This document shows positions 10,191-19,303 of a stretch of DNA of 50,924 bases, in pieces (position 1 is the stretch's first letter; every line of letters begins with the position of its first letter). The stretch comes from Planctomycetaceae bacterium (lineage in GTDB: Bacteria; Planctomycetota; Planctomycetia; Planctomycetales; Planctomycetaceae). The notes beneath the pieces were generated by a model, which was not told the origin of the DNA, made no database searches, and saw nothing but the letters and a program-made list of their open reading frames with translations. Location of the stretch: positions 1 to 50,924 of the forward strand of contig PBOJ01000070.1 in assembly GCA_002724315.1 (NCBI GenBank), read 5' to 3'. The position numbers and the translations under genes were made by a program.

Positions 10191-11276
10191 ATGAGCGTTA
10201 CGAGAGTGGACTGCGAGAAGACGGCCGGTCGTCTCGTGGTGATGGTTGCGTGCGGGCTGGCGGCCGTCGCCACGTCATCGCGGGCCGCCGAGCCGACGTG
10301 GGCCGAGAAAATGTTCGAATCGAGGTCTCATGACTTCGGGGTCATTGCACTGACGTCGAAGGTGACTCATCGATTCCAGGTCAAGAACATCTACCGCGAG
10401 ACGGTCCACATTTCGGGTGTGAAGACCACTTGTGGCTGCTCGGTTGCCCGGCCCAGCCAGACGACGCTCGCCAGCGGCGAGGTGGCGTCGATCGATGTGA
10501 CGATGGATATGCGGAAGACGCGGAACAACGCCACGAAAAAATCGGCTGTGCTGACGGTGATCTTCGACCAGCCGGCGTTCGCGGAAGTGAAGATCCCGGT
10601 CACTGCGCGGGTCCGCAAGGACCTTGTGCTCGCTCCCGGTTCGGCCGATTTCACCGGTGTCGACCAGGGCGAGGCGGCCAGCCGCACTCTGAAGCTGAGG
10701 TACGCCGGCCGGGCCAACTGGTCGGTCAAGCAGATCGAGATCAGTTCTCCCCACCTTTCTGCCCGGCTCGAGGAGACCAAGCGGGCCGAGGTTCGTCGCC
10801 TGGGCTTTCTCCCGAAGTTTCACGACGTGCGTTACGACCTGGTCGTTGAACTCAAACCCTCGGCACCCGCCGGGTTGCTGCGCGAGACGATCGTGCTGAT
10901 CACAGATGACAAGAAAGCTCCTCGCATTCCCGTGCTGGTCGAAGCGACCGTCGAGTCGGAGTTCACGATCAGCCCGATGGCCGGTGGAGTGGTTTCGCTG
11001 GGATCGCTGGTGCCCGGTCGGGCCAAGCGGGTCTCGGTGGTGATCAAGTCCCGCAAGGACTTCCGGATTTCAAAGATCGAGGCGGGGAGTTCGAGCGGAG
11101 CGTTTCGCACGAAGCTGCCCGGTTCGAAACGTCGCGTCCACGTGCTGCCGCTGACGGTGACGGCCCCCGGCGAAGTGTCCGAGCTCCGCGAGACGTTCAC
11201 GTTGACGATTGCGGGCCGTGCGGAACCCCTGACGTTCGTCGTCTACGGTCGGGTCGTACCGGCGGTCCGGCCGTAG
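10191..11276 (+). CDS. Exported DUF1573 protein
   Basis: A 361-residue protein whose start at 10191 is set by GGAGG eight bases upstream. A signal peptide (about residues 1-33: RLVVMVACGLAAVATSSRAAEP) predicts export. The DUF1573 domain follows, with DFGVIALTSKVTHRFQVKN and the signature GVKTTCGCSVARPSQ, an Ig-like fold related to ASH/MSP domains. The rest (about 140-361) looks like further beta-rich domains. DUF1573 proteins are abundant in planctomycetes and Bacteroidetes and their function is not established. It precedes the DUF1501 gene on the same strand but that gene has its own promoter. Confidence 0.85.
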   Translation: MSVTRVDCEKTAGRLVVMVACGLAAVATSSRAAEPTWAEKMFESRSHDFGVIALTSKVTHRFQVKNIYRETVHISGVKTTCGCSVARPSQTTLASGEVASIDVTMDMRKTRNNATKKSAVLTVIFDQPAFAEVKIPVTARVRKDLVLAPGSADFTGVDQGEAASRTLKLRYAGRANWSVKQIEISSPHLSARLEETKRAEVRRLGFLPKFHDVRYDLVVELKPSAPAGLLRETIVLITDDKKAPRIPVLVEATVESEFTISPMAGGVVSLGSLVPGRAKRVSVVIKSRKDFRISKIEAGSSSGAFRTKLPGSKRRVHVLPLTVTAPGEVSELRETFTLTIAGRAEPLTFVVYGRVVPAVRP

Positions 11277-11313
11277 GACCCGTCGGTTTGCCCGTTCCCG
11301 AACGCGACTCAGG

Positions 11314-11343
11314 ATGACACGCCGGGTTGCCGACAGTTAGAAT
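11314..11343 (+). promoter_or_regulatory. Promoter of first DUF1501 gene
   Basis: ATGACA (11314-11319) and TAGAAT (11338-11343) are spaced by 18 bases, each matching consensus at five of six positions. Transcription near 11350 would exclude the in-frame GTG at 11346 as start and favours ATG 11373. Confidence 0.5.
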
Positions 11344-11372
11344 GGGTGGACAGCCGTTTCAGGATTTGTGCC

Positions 11373-12815
11373 ATGCTGACCATCAACACTCGTAACCGGG
11401 CGGTCTGCAACGGTCTCTCCCGACGGGATCTGCTTCGCGTCGGAGGTGCCGGTCTGTTCGGGACATCGGCCTCCCAGCTGCTGGCGGCCGAGAGCGTACG
11501 GGCGGCCACGGGGGGACGCGCCAAGTCGGTTATGTTCCTGTTCCTCTTCGGAGGTCCGAGCCAGCTCGAGAGCTTCGACATGAAGCCGTCGGCGGCCAGC
11601 AAGATTCGCGGGCCCCTGAAGCCGATTGCCTCGAGAACGCCCGGGCTGCTGATCAGCGAGAAGCTGCCGCGGACGGCCGCCATCTCGGACAAGATCCATG
11701 TCATCCGCACGATGACGCACCCGCACAACGACCACAACGCCTGCCACTACATCCAGACCGGTCATGCCTGGACCCGAACCGCGGCCAACGGCAATGACGT
11801 GAATGCCCGAGAGACCGATTGGCCGGCGATGGGTTCGGTGGTCGAGTACATCGAGCAGCATTCACCCGGTTCGCATCTCCGCGATTTTCCCGATTACGTC
11901 TACCTGCCCAACCGCCTGGGTCATCTCCAGGGATACGATCGGACCGGCCAGTACGCCGGTTGGCTGGGCCGGGCCTACAACGGGCTGGCGACCGACATTC
12001 GCAAGAAGAACAAGACCGACAACCCGTTTTTCCGAGCCTGTGACGACAAGGAACTGGACTTCCGGATCAAGGGGATCGTGCCCGAGACCGAGATTGGTCT
12101 CGACCGACTCGATCGCCGTCGCAGTCTGCTTGAACAGTTCGACATCGCTCGACGCGAGATCGAGACCGCCAAGCGGTTGCAGGATTACCACGGGATTCGT
12201 CAGCAGGCCCTGTCGCTGGTGACGTCCGAGAAGATCCGCAGCGCCCTGGACATCCGCCGCGAGCAGGCGGCCCTGAGAGACCGCTACGGTCGTCACCTCT
12301 TTGGCCAGTCGTGCCTGATGGGTCGCCGGATGGTGGAGGCGGGTTGCCGGTTCGTGACCGTATTGTGGGACGCCCCGGATGGTTACAGCTGGGATTCGCA
12401 TCGCACGAGTGCCGATCTTGAAAAGCACCTGCTGCCGGGTTTCGACCAGGCCTACGCGGCGCTGATCGACGACCTCGATCAACGCGGACTGCTCGAGGAG
12501 ACGCTGGTGGTGGCCGTTGGAGAAATTGGCCGCACGCCCAAGCCGGACACTTCGGCCTGGGGCCGCGGTCACTGGAGCCACTGTTTTCCCTGCGTGTTGG
12601 CCGGAGCGGGGATTCGCGGCGGTGAGATGTACGGCCGCTCGGATGCCGATGCGGCCTACCCGGCCGAGAACCCGGTCAGTCCCGAGGACCTGGCCGCGAC
12701 GATCTTTGATTCGCTGGGCATCGGACATGACGTCCGTCTTCCCGATACCCAGGGGCGTCCGGTGCCGATGCTCGAACGGGGCGAACCGCTGCGACGGTTG
12801 TTCTCCGACGTCTGA
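11373..12815 (+). CDS. Tat-exported DUF1501 protein (sulfatase-fold)
   Basis: A 480-residue protein; ATG 11373 has AGGA eight bases upstream. The twin-arginine signal SRRDLLRVGGAGLFG predicts folded export. The mature part is a DUF1501 domain with FLFLFGGPSQLESFDMKP at its start, HPHNDHNACHYIQTGH, and near the end the conserved VAVGEIGRTPK and GRGHWSHCFP. DUF1501 has the alkaline phosphatase/sulfatase superfamily fold, but lacks the sulfatase cysteine signature; its activity is unknown. These proteins are often encoded with DUF1549/DUF1553 partners in planctomycetes; here none adjoins this copy, unlike the second copy at 34515-35783. Confidence 0.88.
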   Translation: MLTINTRNRAVCNGLSRRDLLRVGGAGLFGTSASQLLAAESVRAATGGRAKSVMFLFLFGGPSQLESFDMKPSAASKIRGPLKPIASRTPGLLISEKLPRTAAISDKIHVIRTMTHPHNDHNACHYIQTGHAWTRTAANGNDVNARETDWPAMGSVVEYIEQHSPGSHLRDFPDYVYLPNRLGHLQGYDRTGQYAGWLGRAYNGLATDIRKKNKTDNPFFRACDDKELDFRIKGIVPETEIGLDRLDRRRSLLEQFDIARREIETAKRLQDYHGIRQQALSLVTSEKIRSALDIRREQAALRDRYGRHLFGQSCLMGRRMVEAGCRFVTVLWDAPDGYSWDSHRTSADLEKHLLPGFDQAYAALIDDLDQRGLLEETLVVAVGEIGRTPKPDTSAWGRGHWSHCFPCVLAGAGIRGGEMYGRSDADAAYPAENPVSPEDLAATIFDSLGIGHDVRLPDTQGRPVPMLERGEPLRRLFSDV

Positions 12816-12825
12816 TCGTCCGCCG

Positions 12826-12887
12826 CTGCTGGCAAGCGAAAAGTCTCTTCGCTAGGGTGAGCGTTTCGACTCACTCACCTCCAGCAG
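12826..12887 (+). ncRNA. Possible three-way-junction leader RNA
   Basis: Three helices nest in 62 bases: P1 CTGCTGG (12826-12832) with CCAGCAG (12881-12887); P2 AGCGAA (12835-12840) with TTCGCT (12848-12853); P3 GGTGAG (12856-12861) with CTCACC (12874-12879). Linkers are only two, two and one bases. P3 has a competing longer form, 55-63 with 67-76. The element begins 10 bases after the DUF1501 stop and ends 16 bases before the dehydrogenase ATG, so it could be a cis-regulatory leader or a 3' end structure. I recognise no known riboswitch motif. Confidence 0.4.
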
Positions 12888-12903
12888 AAGAACCGCAGGT
12901 CAC

Positions 12904-13887
12904 ATGCCCAAGGTCGTCAGCACATCGGTCAACGCGGACGGTGGTCCGCATTTTGAAATCCTCGCCAACGCCGGTTTCGATGTCGAACCGGTCGATCGCA
13001 GTGTCGACCTGTTTGTCGCCGCCGACCTGGTCGCCCAGATGCAGGGCGTCTCGGCGATCTCGGCCGGGTCCGAACCCTACACCCGCGAGGTGATCGAGTC
13101 ATTGCCCGACCTGCGAGTGATTTCTCGGAGCGGCGTCGGTTTCGACGCCATCGATCTTGCCGCCTGTGACGAGAGGGGCGTGGTTGTCACGGTCACGCCC
13201 GGGGTCAATCACCACGCGGTGGCCGAACACACGATCGCGTTGCTGATGGGCGTGGCCCGCGGATTTCCTCAGCGGCACGACCGGGTCATGAACGGTCGCT
13301 GGTTCCGCGAGCCGTATCCCCGCGTGATGGGCAGCACGATCGGCATCGTCGGACTCGGTCGTATCGGCCGCGCGGTGGCCACTCGGGCCGCGGGCCTGGG
13401 CATGAACGTGCTGGCCTTCGAGCCGTACCCGCAGCAGGAATTCGTCGAGACGTGGCGGATCGAGCTGGTCGATGACCTGGACGAGCTGCTCCCTCGCTGC
13501 GACTACGTCTCGTTGCACCTGCCGAACATGGCCGAGACGCACCACGTGATCAACGCCGAGCGGCTGGCGAAGATGAAATCCAGCAGCGTGCTGATCAACA
13601 CCGCCCGTGGGCCGCTGGTTGACGAAGCGGCCCTGATCGAGGCCCTCAAAAGCGGGTCGATTCGAGCTGCCGGACTGGACGTGTTCGAGGTGGAACCGTT
13701 GCCCACCGACAGCCCGTTGCTGGAGCTCGACAACGTCCTGCTCAGCGGACATGTTGCCGGGCTGGACAACGAGTCGCACGAGGGCACCTTCGAAATGGTT
13801 GCCGACACGATCGTCAAGTTGCACGCCGGTGAGTGGCCGGCCGACCGGATCGTGAACATGCAGGGCGTCACCGACTGGACATGGTAG
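12904..13887 (+). CDS. D-2-hydroxyacid dehydrogenase, phosphoglycerate dehydrogenase-like
   Basis: A 327-residue NAD-dependent dehydrogenase interconverting a 2-hydroxy acid and a 2-oxo acid. The substrate domain (about 1-95 and 290-327) has SRSGVGFDAIDL; the Rossmann domain has GIVGLGRIGRAV (about 145-156). Catalytic residues are seen: Arg in INTARGPLVDE, Glu in LDVFEVEPLP and His in LSGHVAGLD. It lacks the C-terminal ACT or ASB domain of full serine-pathway SerA, so phosphoglycerate is not assured. First gene of a plus-strand run of four closely spaced genes to 17672, possibly under control of the structured leader. Confidence 0.9.
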   Translation: MPKVVSTSVNADGGPHFEILANAGFDVEPVDRSVDLFVAADLVAQMQGVSAISAGSEPYTREVIESLPDLRVISRSGVGFDAIDLAACDERGVVVTVTPGVNHHAVAEHTIALLMGVARGFPQRHDRVMNGRWFREPYPRVMGSTIGIVGLGRIGRAVATRAAGLGMNVLAFEPYPQQEFVETWRIELVDDLDELLPRCDYVSLHLPNMAETHHVINAERLAKMKSSSVLINTARGPLVDEAALIEALKSGSIRAAGLDVFEVEPLPTDSPLLELDNVLLSGHVAGLDNESHEGTFEMVADTIVKLHAGEWPADRIVNMQGVTDWTW

Positions 13888-13914
13888 GATGACCTCCGTG
13901 GAGGACGTCCGACG

Positions 13915-15231
13915 ATGACCCGACCTGCCGATCACGATCCGCACGCAACAGTCTCTGGGCAGACCCGCCAGTCGGTCGATTCCGTCTGTGCACCGATCGA
14001 CGGGTGGCTCGAGGAGAATCGTCAGCTGCTGGTTGGAATGCGGCGGCACCTGCACAGGCATCCGGAGCCGAGCGGCCAGGAGCGGGAGACGACCGAGTAC
14101 CTGGCCGGGAGATTGCTCGAGGCGGGACTGCAGCCCCGGGTGCTCCGAGACGGGCTGGGACTGACGGCCGACGCCACGATCGGGACTCCCGGACCCCGGG
14201 CTCCGCGTGTGGCCCTGCGAGCCGACATTGACGCCCTGAAGATCCAGGACGCCAAGTCGGTCGAATACCGTTCGTGTCGGGACGGAGTGATGCACGCCTG
14301 TGGGCACGATGTTCATTCGACGATCGTTGCCGGAATTGCTCTGGCGGTGGCCGCGAAATCAGATGGAGGTGGGCTGGAACCGGGCCGAGGGGTTCACCTG
14401 CGGTACCTGTTTCAACCGGCCGAGGAGATCTGTCTCGGAGCGAAGTGGCTGGTTGAACAGGGCGCTGTTGACGACGTCGATGCGATCCTGGGCCTGCACG
14501 TCGATCCGGAGAATCCGGTCGGGCAGATCGGTGTCAGGTTCGGACCCTTGACGGCGGTGTGTCACGAGGTGGAGATCCAGGTCCGAGGCCGGGGTGGCCA
14601 TGCCGCGAGACCTCACCAGTCCCGCGATCCTCTTGCTGCCGCTGTTTCACTCGCCTCGACCCTCTACAGCCAATTGCCCCGAGGCGTCGATTCGCGTCAG
14701 CCGTCGGTGTTCTCGATCGGTCGAATCAGCGGAGGCACTCTTCCCAACGTGATTCCCGACGAGGTCGAGATGCTGGGTTCGTTGAGGACCGTGGCGATGG
14801 GAGACGACACGGTGTTGCAGCAACGGATCCGGGACATTGCCGCTGGTGTGGCATCGTTGACGGCGACCGAGATCGACGTCGCGTTCCGCGCCTCGCTTGA
14901 GGCGGTTCGCAACGATACGGGCGTCACGACGGCGATCGAAGAGGCGGCGCTGGTGGTGGCCGGTAAGGATGCGGTTCGGCGAATCGAGCAGCCGAGCATG
15001 GGAGGCGAGGACTTTTCTGTCTACCAGCAGGAGGTTCCGGGGAGCATGTTTCGACTGGGCAGTTGCACCGAGGGGGGGCATCTGCTGCACACGCCGGAGT
15101 TCGACGTCGACGAGATGGCGCTGGTGCCGGGAGCCCGCGTGATGGTCCGTGCCGCGTTGCTGTGGGGCCTGTCGCAACAGAACGGACTCCCCGAATCCGT
15201 AAGTGACGGGCATGACGGGTCAGGAGGTTAG
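13915..15231 (+). CDS. M20 family amidohydrolase (N-acyl amino acid type)
   Basis: A 438-residue zinc peptidase-family enzyme of the M20D/amidohydrolase group, which removes acyl groups from N-acyl amino acids such as hippurate. Metal-site motifs are intact: MHACGHDVHSTIVAG (about residues 124-138), FQPAEE, the GLHVDPE histidine and SMGGEDFSVY near the C-terminus. The lid domain begins near CHEVEIQVRGRGGHAARP. GGAGG lies ten bases before the ATG. It follows the dehydrogenase by 27 bases and precedes the GCS2 gene by 6, so they are probably one operon. Confidence 0.9.
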   Translation: MTRPADHDPHATVSGQTRQSVDSVCAPIDGWLEENRQLLVGMRRHLHRHPEPSGQERETTEYLAGRLLEAGLQPRVLRDGLGLTADATIGTPGPRAPRVALRADIDALKIQDAKSVEYRSCRDGVMHACGHDVHSTIVAGIALAVAAKSDGGGLEPGRGVHLRYLFQPAEEICLGAKWLVEQGAVDDVDAILGLHVDPENPVGQIGVRFGPLTAVCHEVEIQVRGRGGHAARPHQSRDPLAAAVSLASTLYSQLPRGVDSRQPSVFSIGRISGGTLPNVIPDEVEMLGSLRTVAMGDDTVLQQRIRDIAAGVASLTATEIDVAFRASLEAVRNDTGVTTAIEEAALVVAGKDAVRRIEQPSMGGEDFSVYQQEVPGSMFRLGSCTEGGHLLHTPEFDVDEMALVPGARVMVRAALLWGLSQQNGLPESVSDGHDGSGG

Positions 15232-15237
15232 CGGATC

Positions 15238-16353
15238 ATGTCGACGCTGGAATTCACTCGCAACGATTTTCCGACGATCGGGGTCGAGATTGAACTGCAA
15301 CTGGTCGACGCCGAGACGTTGTCTCTGTCGAGTTCGATCGAGAAGCTGATTGCGGGTTTGCCGCCTGGACTGGCCGACCGGGTCAAGCCCGAACTGATGC
15401 AGTGTTACATGGAGATCAACACCGGGATCTGTCGGACCGTGGCCGAGGTGGGCGAGGACCTGGCCTCGACGATCACGGCCGTCGAGCGGGTGACCGATGA
15501 CCTGGGTCTGAAACTGTTCTGGGCAGCGACACATCCGTTTTCGAGCTGGAGGTCCCAGGAGATCACTGTCAACGACCGGTACTTCGAGCTGGTCGAACTG
15601 ATGCAGGATGTCGCTCGGCGTCTGGTCACCTTCGGACTGCATGTGCACGTGGGGGTCGACAGTGGTGACAAGGCGGTGATGATTTGCGACCGGATGCTCC
15701 GCCACTTGCCGCTTTTGCTGTCGCTCTCGAGCAACTCGCCGTTCTGGGAAGGGCGCGCCACCGGCATGCACTCCAACCGATCAAAGATCATGGAGGGGTT
15801 GCCGACGGCCGGGTTGCCGCACCGGATGAGAAACTGGAGCGAGTACATCTGGCTGGTCACTCACCTGGTGGACACCGGGTTCATCAACACGATCCGCGAG
15901 ATCTGGTGGGACATCCGGCCTCACCATCTCTTCGGCACGGTCGAGATCCGTGTCTGCGACATGCCGGCCAATCTCGGGCAGGTGCTGGCCCTGACCGCGG
16001 TGGTGCAGTGCATGGTGCAGGCGATGTCCGAGGAGATCGACCGCGGGACTTACCAGTCGGAGTACCATCCGATGATGGTGCAGCAGAACAAGTGGCGGGC
16101 CACGCGGTTCGGGCCGGACGCCGAACTGGTCAACAGTGATGATTACCAGCAGTATTCGGTGCAGCAGTCGATAGACCGGTTGATCGAGGTGTTGCGGCCG
16201 ACGGCCGAGAGCCTGGATTGCGTGTCGGAACTCGAGAGCGCGTCGTTGTTGCCGTCGGCCACCGGCAGTCGCCAGCAACTGGCGATCTTCGAGGAGACCG
16301 ACAGTCGTCGCGAGGTGGTCCGTCGGATGCTCGAGGTGAACAAGCTGCAATGA
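15238..16353 (+). CDS. Carboxylate-amine ligase of the GCS2 (YbdK) family
   Basis: A 371-residue ATP-grasp-like ligase related to glutamate-cysteine ligase family 2. Visible motifs are the N-terminal TIGVEIELQLVD, MEINTGICRTVAEVGEDL, the metal and substrate segment FGLHVHVGVDSGDKAV, SSNSPFWEGRATGMHSNR and FGTVEIRVCDMPANLGQV. E. coli YbdK has weak gamma-glutamyl-cysteine synthesis activity; the true substrates of most members are unknown. Its stop overlaps the start of uvrC (ATGA), and an N-acyl amino acid hydrolase gene precedes it. Confidence 0.9.
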   Translation: MSTLEFTRNDFPTIGVEIELQLVDAETLSLSSSIEKLIAGLPPGLADRVKPELMQCYMEINTGICRTVAEVGEDLASTITAVERVTDDLGLKLFWAATHPFSSWRSQEITVNDRYFELVELMQDVARRLVTFGLHVHVGVDSGDKAVMICDRMLRHLPLLLSLSSNSPFWEGRATGMHSNRSKIMEGLPTAGLPHRMRNWSEYIWLVTHLVDTGFINTIREIWWDIRPHHLFGTVEIRVCDMPANLGQVLALTAVVQCMVQAMSEEIDRGTYQSEYHPMMVQQNKWRATRFGPDAELVNSDDYQQYSVQQSIDRLIEVLRPTAESLDCVSELESASLLPSATGSRQQLAIFEETDSRREVVRRMLEVNKLQ

Positions 16354-17672
16354 CCGCCGACCCCGCAACCTCCGAGACGTTGCGCGAGACGGTACGGCAG
16401 TTGCCGACCGGACCGGGCGTCTACCTGATGAAGGACGAGCACGCCCGGGTGATTTACATCGGCAAGGCGGTGAACCTGCGGAGCCGCGTTGGCAGCTACT
16501 TCACCACGGCGGCTGCCCAGGAGATGCGGACGGCGGGACTGGTGCCGGAGATCCGCGACGTGGAGGTGATCGAGACCGAGAGCGAGGTCGACGCGTTGCT
16601 GTTGGAGGCGCGGCTGATCAAGGACGTTCAGCCGAAGTTCAACCAGGAGCTCAAGGACGACAAGACGTTCCCCTATCTCGAGGTGTTCGTTCGCGAGGAC
16701 TTCCCGCGGGTCGAATTCACCCGCACGCCTCAGGACCGCGGCACCCGGCTGTACGGCCCTTTCACCAATGCCAAGCAGCTCAGAGGCGCGATCGCGGTGC
16801 TGCAGAGGATCTTCCGGTTTCGCACCTGTTCACTGGACATCGACGATGGTGATGAGCGGTGGCGGTGGTTTCGACCGTGCTTGCTGGCGAGCATCGACCA
16901 GTGCACGGCGCCGTGCAACCTGCGGATCAGCAAGGAGGACTACCGTCGGGACATTCGCAGGTTGCAGACATTTCTTGACGGGGGACGGGTGAAGCTGATG
17001 CGGGAGTTGGACCGGGAGATGCAACAGGCGTCGGCCGAGAAGCTCTATGAGAAAGCGGCACGGATCCGTGATGAGATCCAGGCGCTGGAGGACCTGGATC
17101 TGAGGGGGGATCTCGAGGAACACGCTCAACCGGAGGTGTTCTATGTCGATCCGAAGAGGGGTCTGTCGGGCCTGAAGCAGGTTTTCGGTCTCGAGGAGGT
17201 GCCCCGGCGGATCGAGGGCGTCGACATCGCACACCTGCAGGGAGGCCAGACAGTGGCCAGCCTGGTGCAGTTCATCGACGGGCTGCCCTTCAAGCACGGT
17301 TACAAGCGATACCGCATTCGCTCGGTCGACGGTGTCGACGACTACGGTTCGATTCGCGAGGTCGTTTCGAGGCGGATGGGACGGTTGGCCCAGGAGGGCG
17401 AGGCATTTCCCGACATCCTGTTGATCGACGGCGGTAAGGGGCAATTGAATGCGGCGCTGGAGGCGATGGAGGTGATCGGGGTCGATCCGCCGTTCACGAT
17501 TTCCCTCGCGAAGCGGGAAGAGGAGGTCTACGTTCCGGGCGAGGCCGAGCCCCGGCGGCTCTCACGCCACGGCTTCGGACTCAGGCTGCTGCAGTATGTC
17601 CGCGACGAGGCCCATCGGTTTGCCCAGCACTACCATCACATCCTTCGCCGCAAGAGCACGTTGGGCGAGTAG
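16350..17672 (+). CDS. uvrC: UvrC-type excinuclease subunit lacking the C-terminal HhH domain
   Basis: A 440-residue form of UvrC, normally about 600 residues, which makes the two incisions of nucleotide excision repair. The GIY-YIG nuclease (TGPGVYLMKDEHARVIYIGKA, about 19-39) makes the 3' cut. PCLLASIDQCTAPC carries the cysteines of the iron-sulfur site. A UVR helix pair follows (SAEKLYEKAARIRDEIQAL). The RNase H-like nuclease for the 5' cut keeps its acidic and histidine residues in EGVDIAHLQG, LLIDGGKGQL and DEAHRFA. The protein then ends at RRKSTLGE, exactly where the tandem HhH DNA-binding domain should begin. The start at 16350 overlaps the GCS2 stop. Confidence 0.93.
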   Translation: MTADPATSETLRETVRQLPTGPGVYLMKDEHARVIYIGKAVNLRSRVGSYFTTAAAQEMRTAGLVPEIRDVEVIETESEVDALLLEARLIKDVQPKFNQELKDDKTFPYLEVFVREDFPRVEFTRTPQDRGTRLYGPFTNAKQLRGAIAVLQRIFRFRTCSLDIDDGDERWRWFRPCLLASIDQCTAPCNLRISKEDYRRDIRRLQTFLDGGRVKLMRELDREMQQASAEKLYEKAARIRDEIQALEDLDLRGDLEEHAQPEVFYVDPKRGLSGLKQVFGLEEVPRRIEGVDIAHLQGGQTVASLVQFIDGLPFKHGYKRYRIRSVDGVDDYGSIREVVSRRMGRLAQEGEAFPDILLIDGGKGQLNAALEAMEVIGVDPPFTISLAKREEEVYVPGEAEPRRLSRHGFGLRLLQYVRDEAHRFAQHYHHILRRKSTLGE

Positions 17673-17682
17673 GGCGACGGGT

Positions 17683-19281
17683 TCACTCCACTGTCGCAAA
17701 CTCACGGACAATCGCCCGCGCCGCGCGCATGCCGTCGACGCCGGCACTGATGATGCCCCCGGCGAATCCTGCACCCTCGCCCACCGGAAACAGCCCAACG
17801 CAACCCGGTGACTGAAACGTGTTGCGGTCACGGACAATTCGTACCGGCGAGCTGCCTCGCATCTCCGGACCCACCAGCACCGCCTCGGGCAGGAACGCCT
17901 TGTGGTACTTGCGGTTGATCAGTGGCAGGGCCCACTTGATGGTCGAGATCACCGTCGACGGCAGCAGCATCTCCAGCGATGCCGGCACGCTGCCTCGCTG
18001 ATAGGACGTTTCGATCCGGCTGGTCGGGTTGGGAGAGCGTCCGGCCAGGAAATCCGAGGCCCTCTGTGCCGGAGCCAGGTACTCGCTGCGGCCCAATCGG
18101 TACCCGACCGATTCGAACTGCTGCTGCAGCCGGACTCCGGCCAGCGGATCGTCCGATCCGAATTCCTTCGGCTCGATCGTCACCATCAGGCCGCTGTTGG
18201 CGAACGGCGTGTCCCGCCGCGAGTTGCTCATGCCGTTGGTGCAGAACATCTCGGGTTCGGAGATGCTGGGAATGATGTGCCCACCGGCACACATGCAGAA
18301 GGTGTAGACGTCACGGTCACCCCTGGCGACGAGGTTGTAGTTGGCGGCTCCGAGCAGGTCACGGTACTCGGGCCGGCCGTACGCTTCGGCGTCTATCTGG
18401 TCCTGGGGCTGTTCGATCCTCAAGCCCACCTGGAACGCCCGGGGTTCCATCGGGATCCCCGTCTCGGCCAGCATCTGGTAGGTGTCTCGTGCACTGTGCC
18501 CGATGGCGAGAATGGCCAGCGAGGTGGGAATGCGACCCTGGCTGGTGGCCAGTGCCACCAATCGCCCGTCCTCGATTTCGAGTCCCTCGAACCGACATCC
18601 GAACCGGTACTCACCCCCGGCGGCTTCTATCTCTCGGCGGAAGTTCCGCACCACGAATGGTAGCCGGTTGCTGCCCAGGTGAGGCCGCTGTTCCCAGGCC
18701 ACCGACGGCTGGCGGCTCAGTTCGGCAAATTTCTCGATCACCCAGTCGACATCGGGACCCGACAACCGGCAGGTCAGCTTGCCGTCGCTGAATGTCCCGG
18801 CTCCGCCTTCACCGAACAGGTAGTTGTCATCGGGGTCGTGTTCTCCTCCACGCTCGAACTCGCGGATGCTGCCGACACGCTCCTTGAGCCCGGGTCCGCG
18901 TTCCAGGATCAGCGGACGGTAGCCGCGGGTTGCCAGGAAGTGGGCGGCCAGCAACCCGGCCGGCCCCGAACCGATGATCACCGGTCGTTCCTCCAGCGGC
19001 GAAGGGCCCGGCGGCGGATCATCGAACGTCTTGGGCAGGTAGCTGTCGACTCCCTCGCGGCGAACGAGGTCTTCCAGCCGCTCCTGCTCGTCGGCAATCT
19101 CCACAGCAACCGAATACACGAACTTGAGGTTGGTACGGGAACGTCCGTCGAGGCTCTTCTTGAGCAACCTCCAGCCGGTCACTTCCGGCAGATCGACCCC
19201 CAGCCTTCGGGCCAGCTCGGGACCGATGTGCTGTTCGTCGAGCGTTACCGGGAGCCGGACGTTGGTCACCCGCAGAGGCAT
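17683..19281 (-). CDS. FAD-dependent oxidoreductase, COG2509-like
   Basis: A 532-residue flavoprotein. An N-terminal domain (about 1-95) precedes the Rossmann motif VIIGSGPAGLLAAHFLATRG. Further signatures are FGEGGAGTFSDGKL (about 150), CMCAGGHIIPS and the C-terminal FAD-binding PVGEGAGFAGGIISAGVDG. This combination marks a widespread family of uncharacterised FAD-dependent dehydrogenases whose N-terminal domain resembles an RNA/substrate binding module. Physiological substrate unknown. It follows the SMP-30 gene by 22 bases on the minus strand and is convergent with uvrC with ten bases between stops. Confidence 0.88.
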   Translation of the reverse strand: MPLRVTNVRLPVTLDEQHIGPELARRLGVDLPEVTGWRLLKKSLDGRSRTNLKFVYSVAVEIADEQERLEDLVRREGVDSYLPKTFDDPPPGPSPLEERPVIIGSGPAGLLAAHFLATRGYRPLILERGPGLKERVGSIREFERGGEHDPDDNYLFGEGGAGTFSDGKLTCRLSGPDVDWVIEKFAELSRQPSVAWEQRPHLGSNRLPFVVRNFRREIEAAGGEYRFGCRFEGLEIEDGRLVALATSQGRIPTSLAILAIGHSARDTYQMLAETGIPMEPRAFQVGLRIEQPQDQIDAEAYGRPEYRDLLGAANYNLVARGDRDVYTFCMCAGGHIIPSISEPEMFCTNGMSNSRRDTPFANSGLMVTIEPKEFGSDDPLAGVRLQQQFESVGYRLGRSEYLAPAQRASDFLAGRSPNPTSRIETSYQRGSVPASLEMLLPSTVISTIKWALPLINRKYHKAFLPEAVLVGPEMRGSSPVRIVRDRNTFQSPGCVGLFPVGEGAGFAGGIISAGVDGMRAARAIVREFATVE

Positions 19282-19303
19282 GAGGAGGCCTGTTCGATCG
19301 GCG

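Noticed and set aside
17673..17682. UvrC truncated by a recent frameshift, with the HhH region in another frame.
   Set aside because: Only ten bases separate its stop from the convergent flavoprotein gene, so no HhH remnant can be present there.
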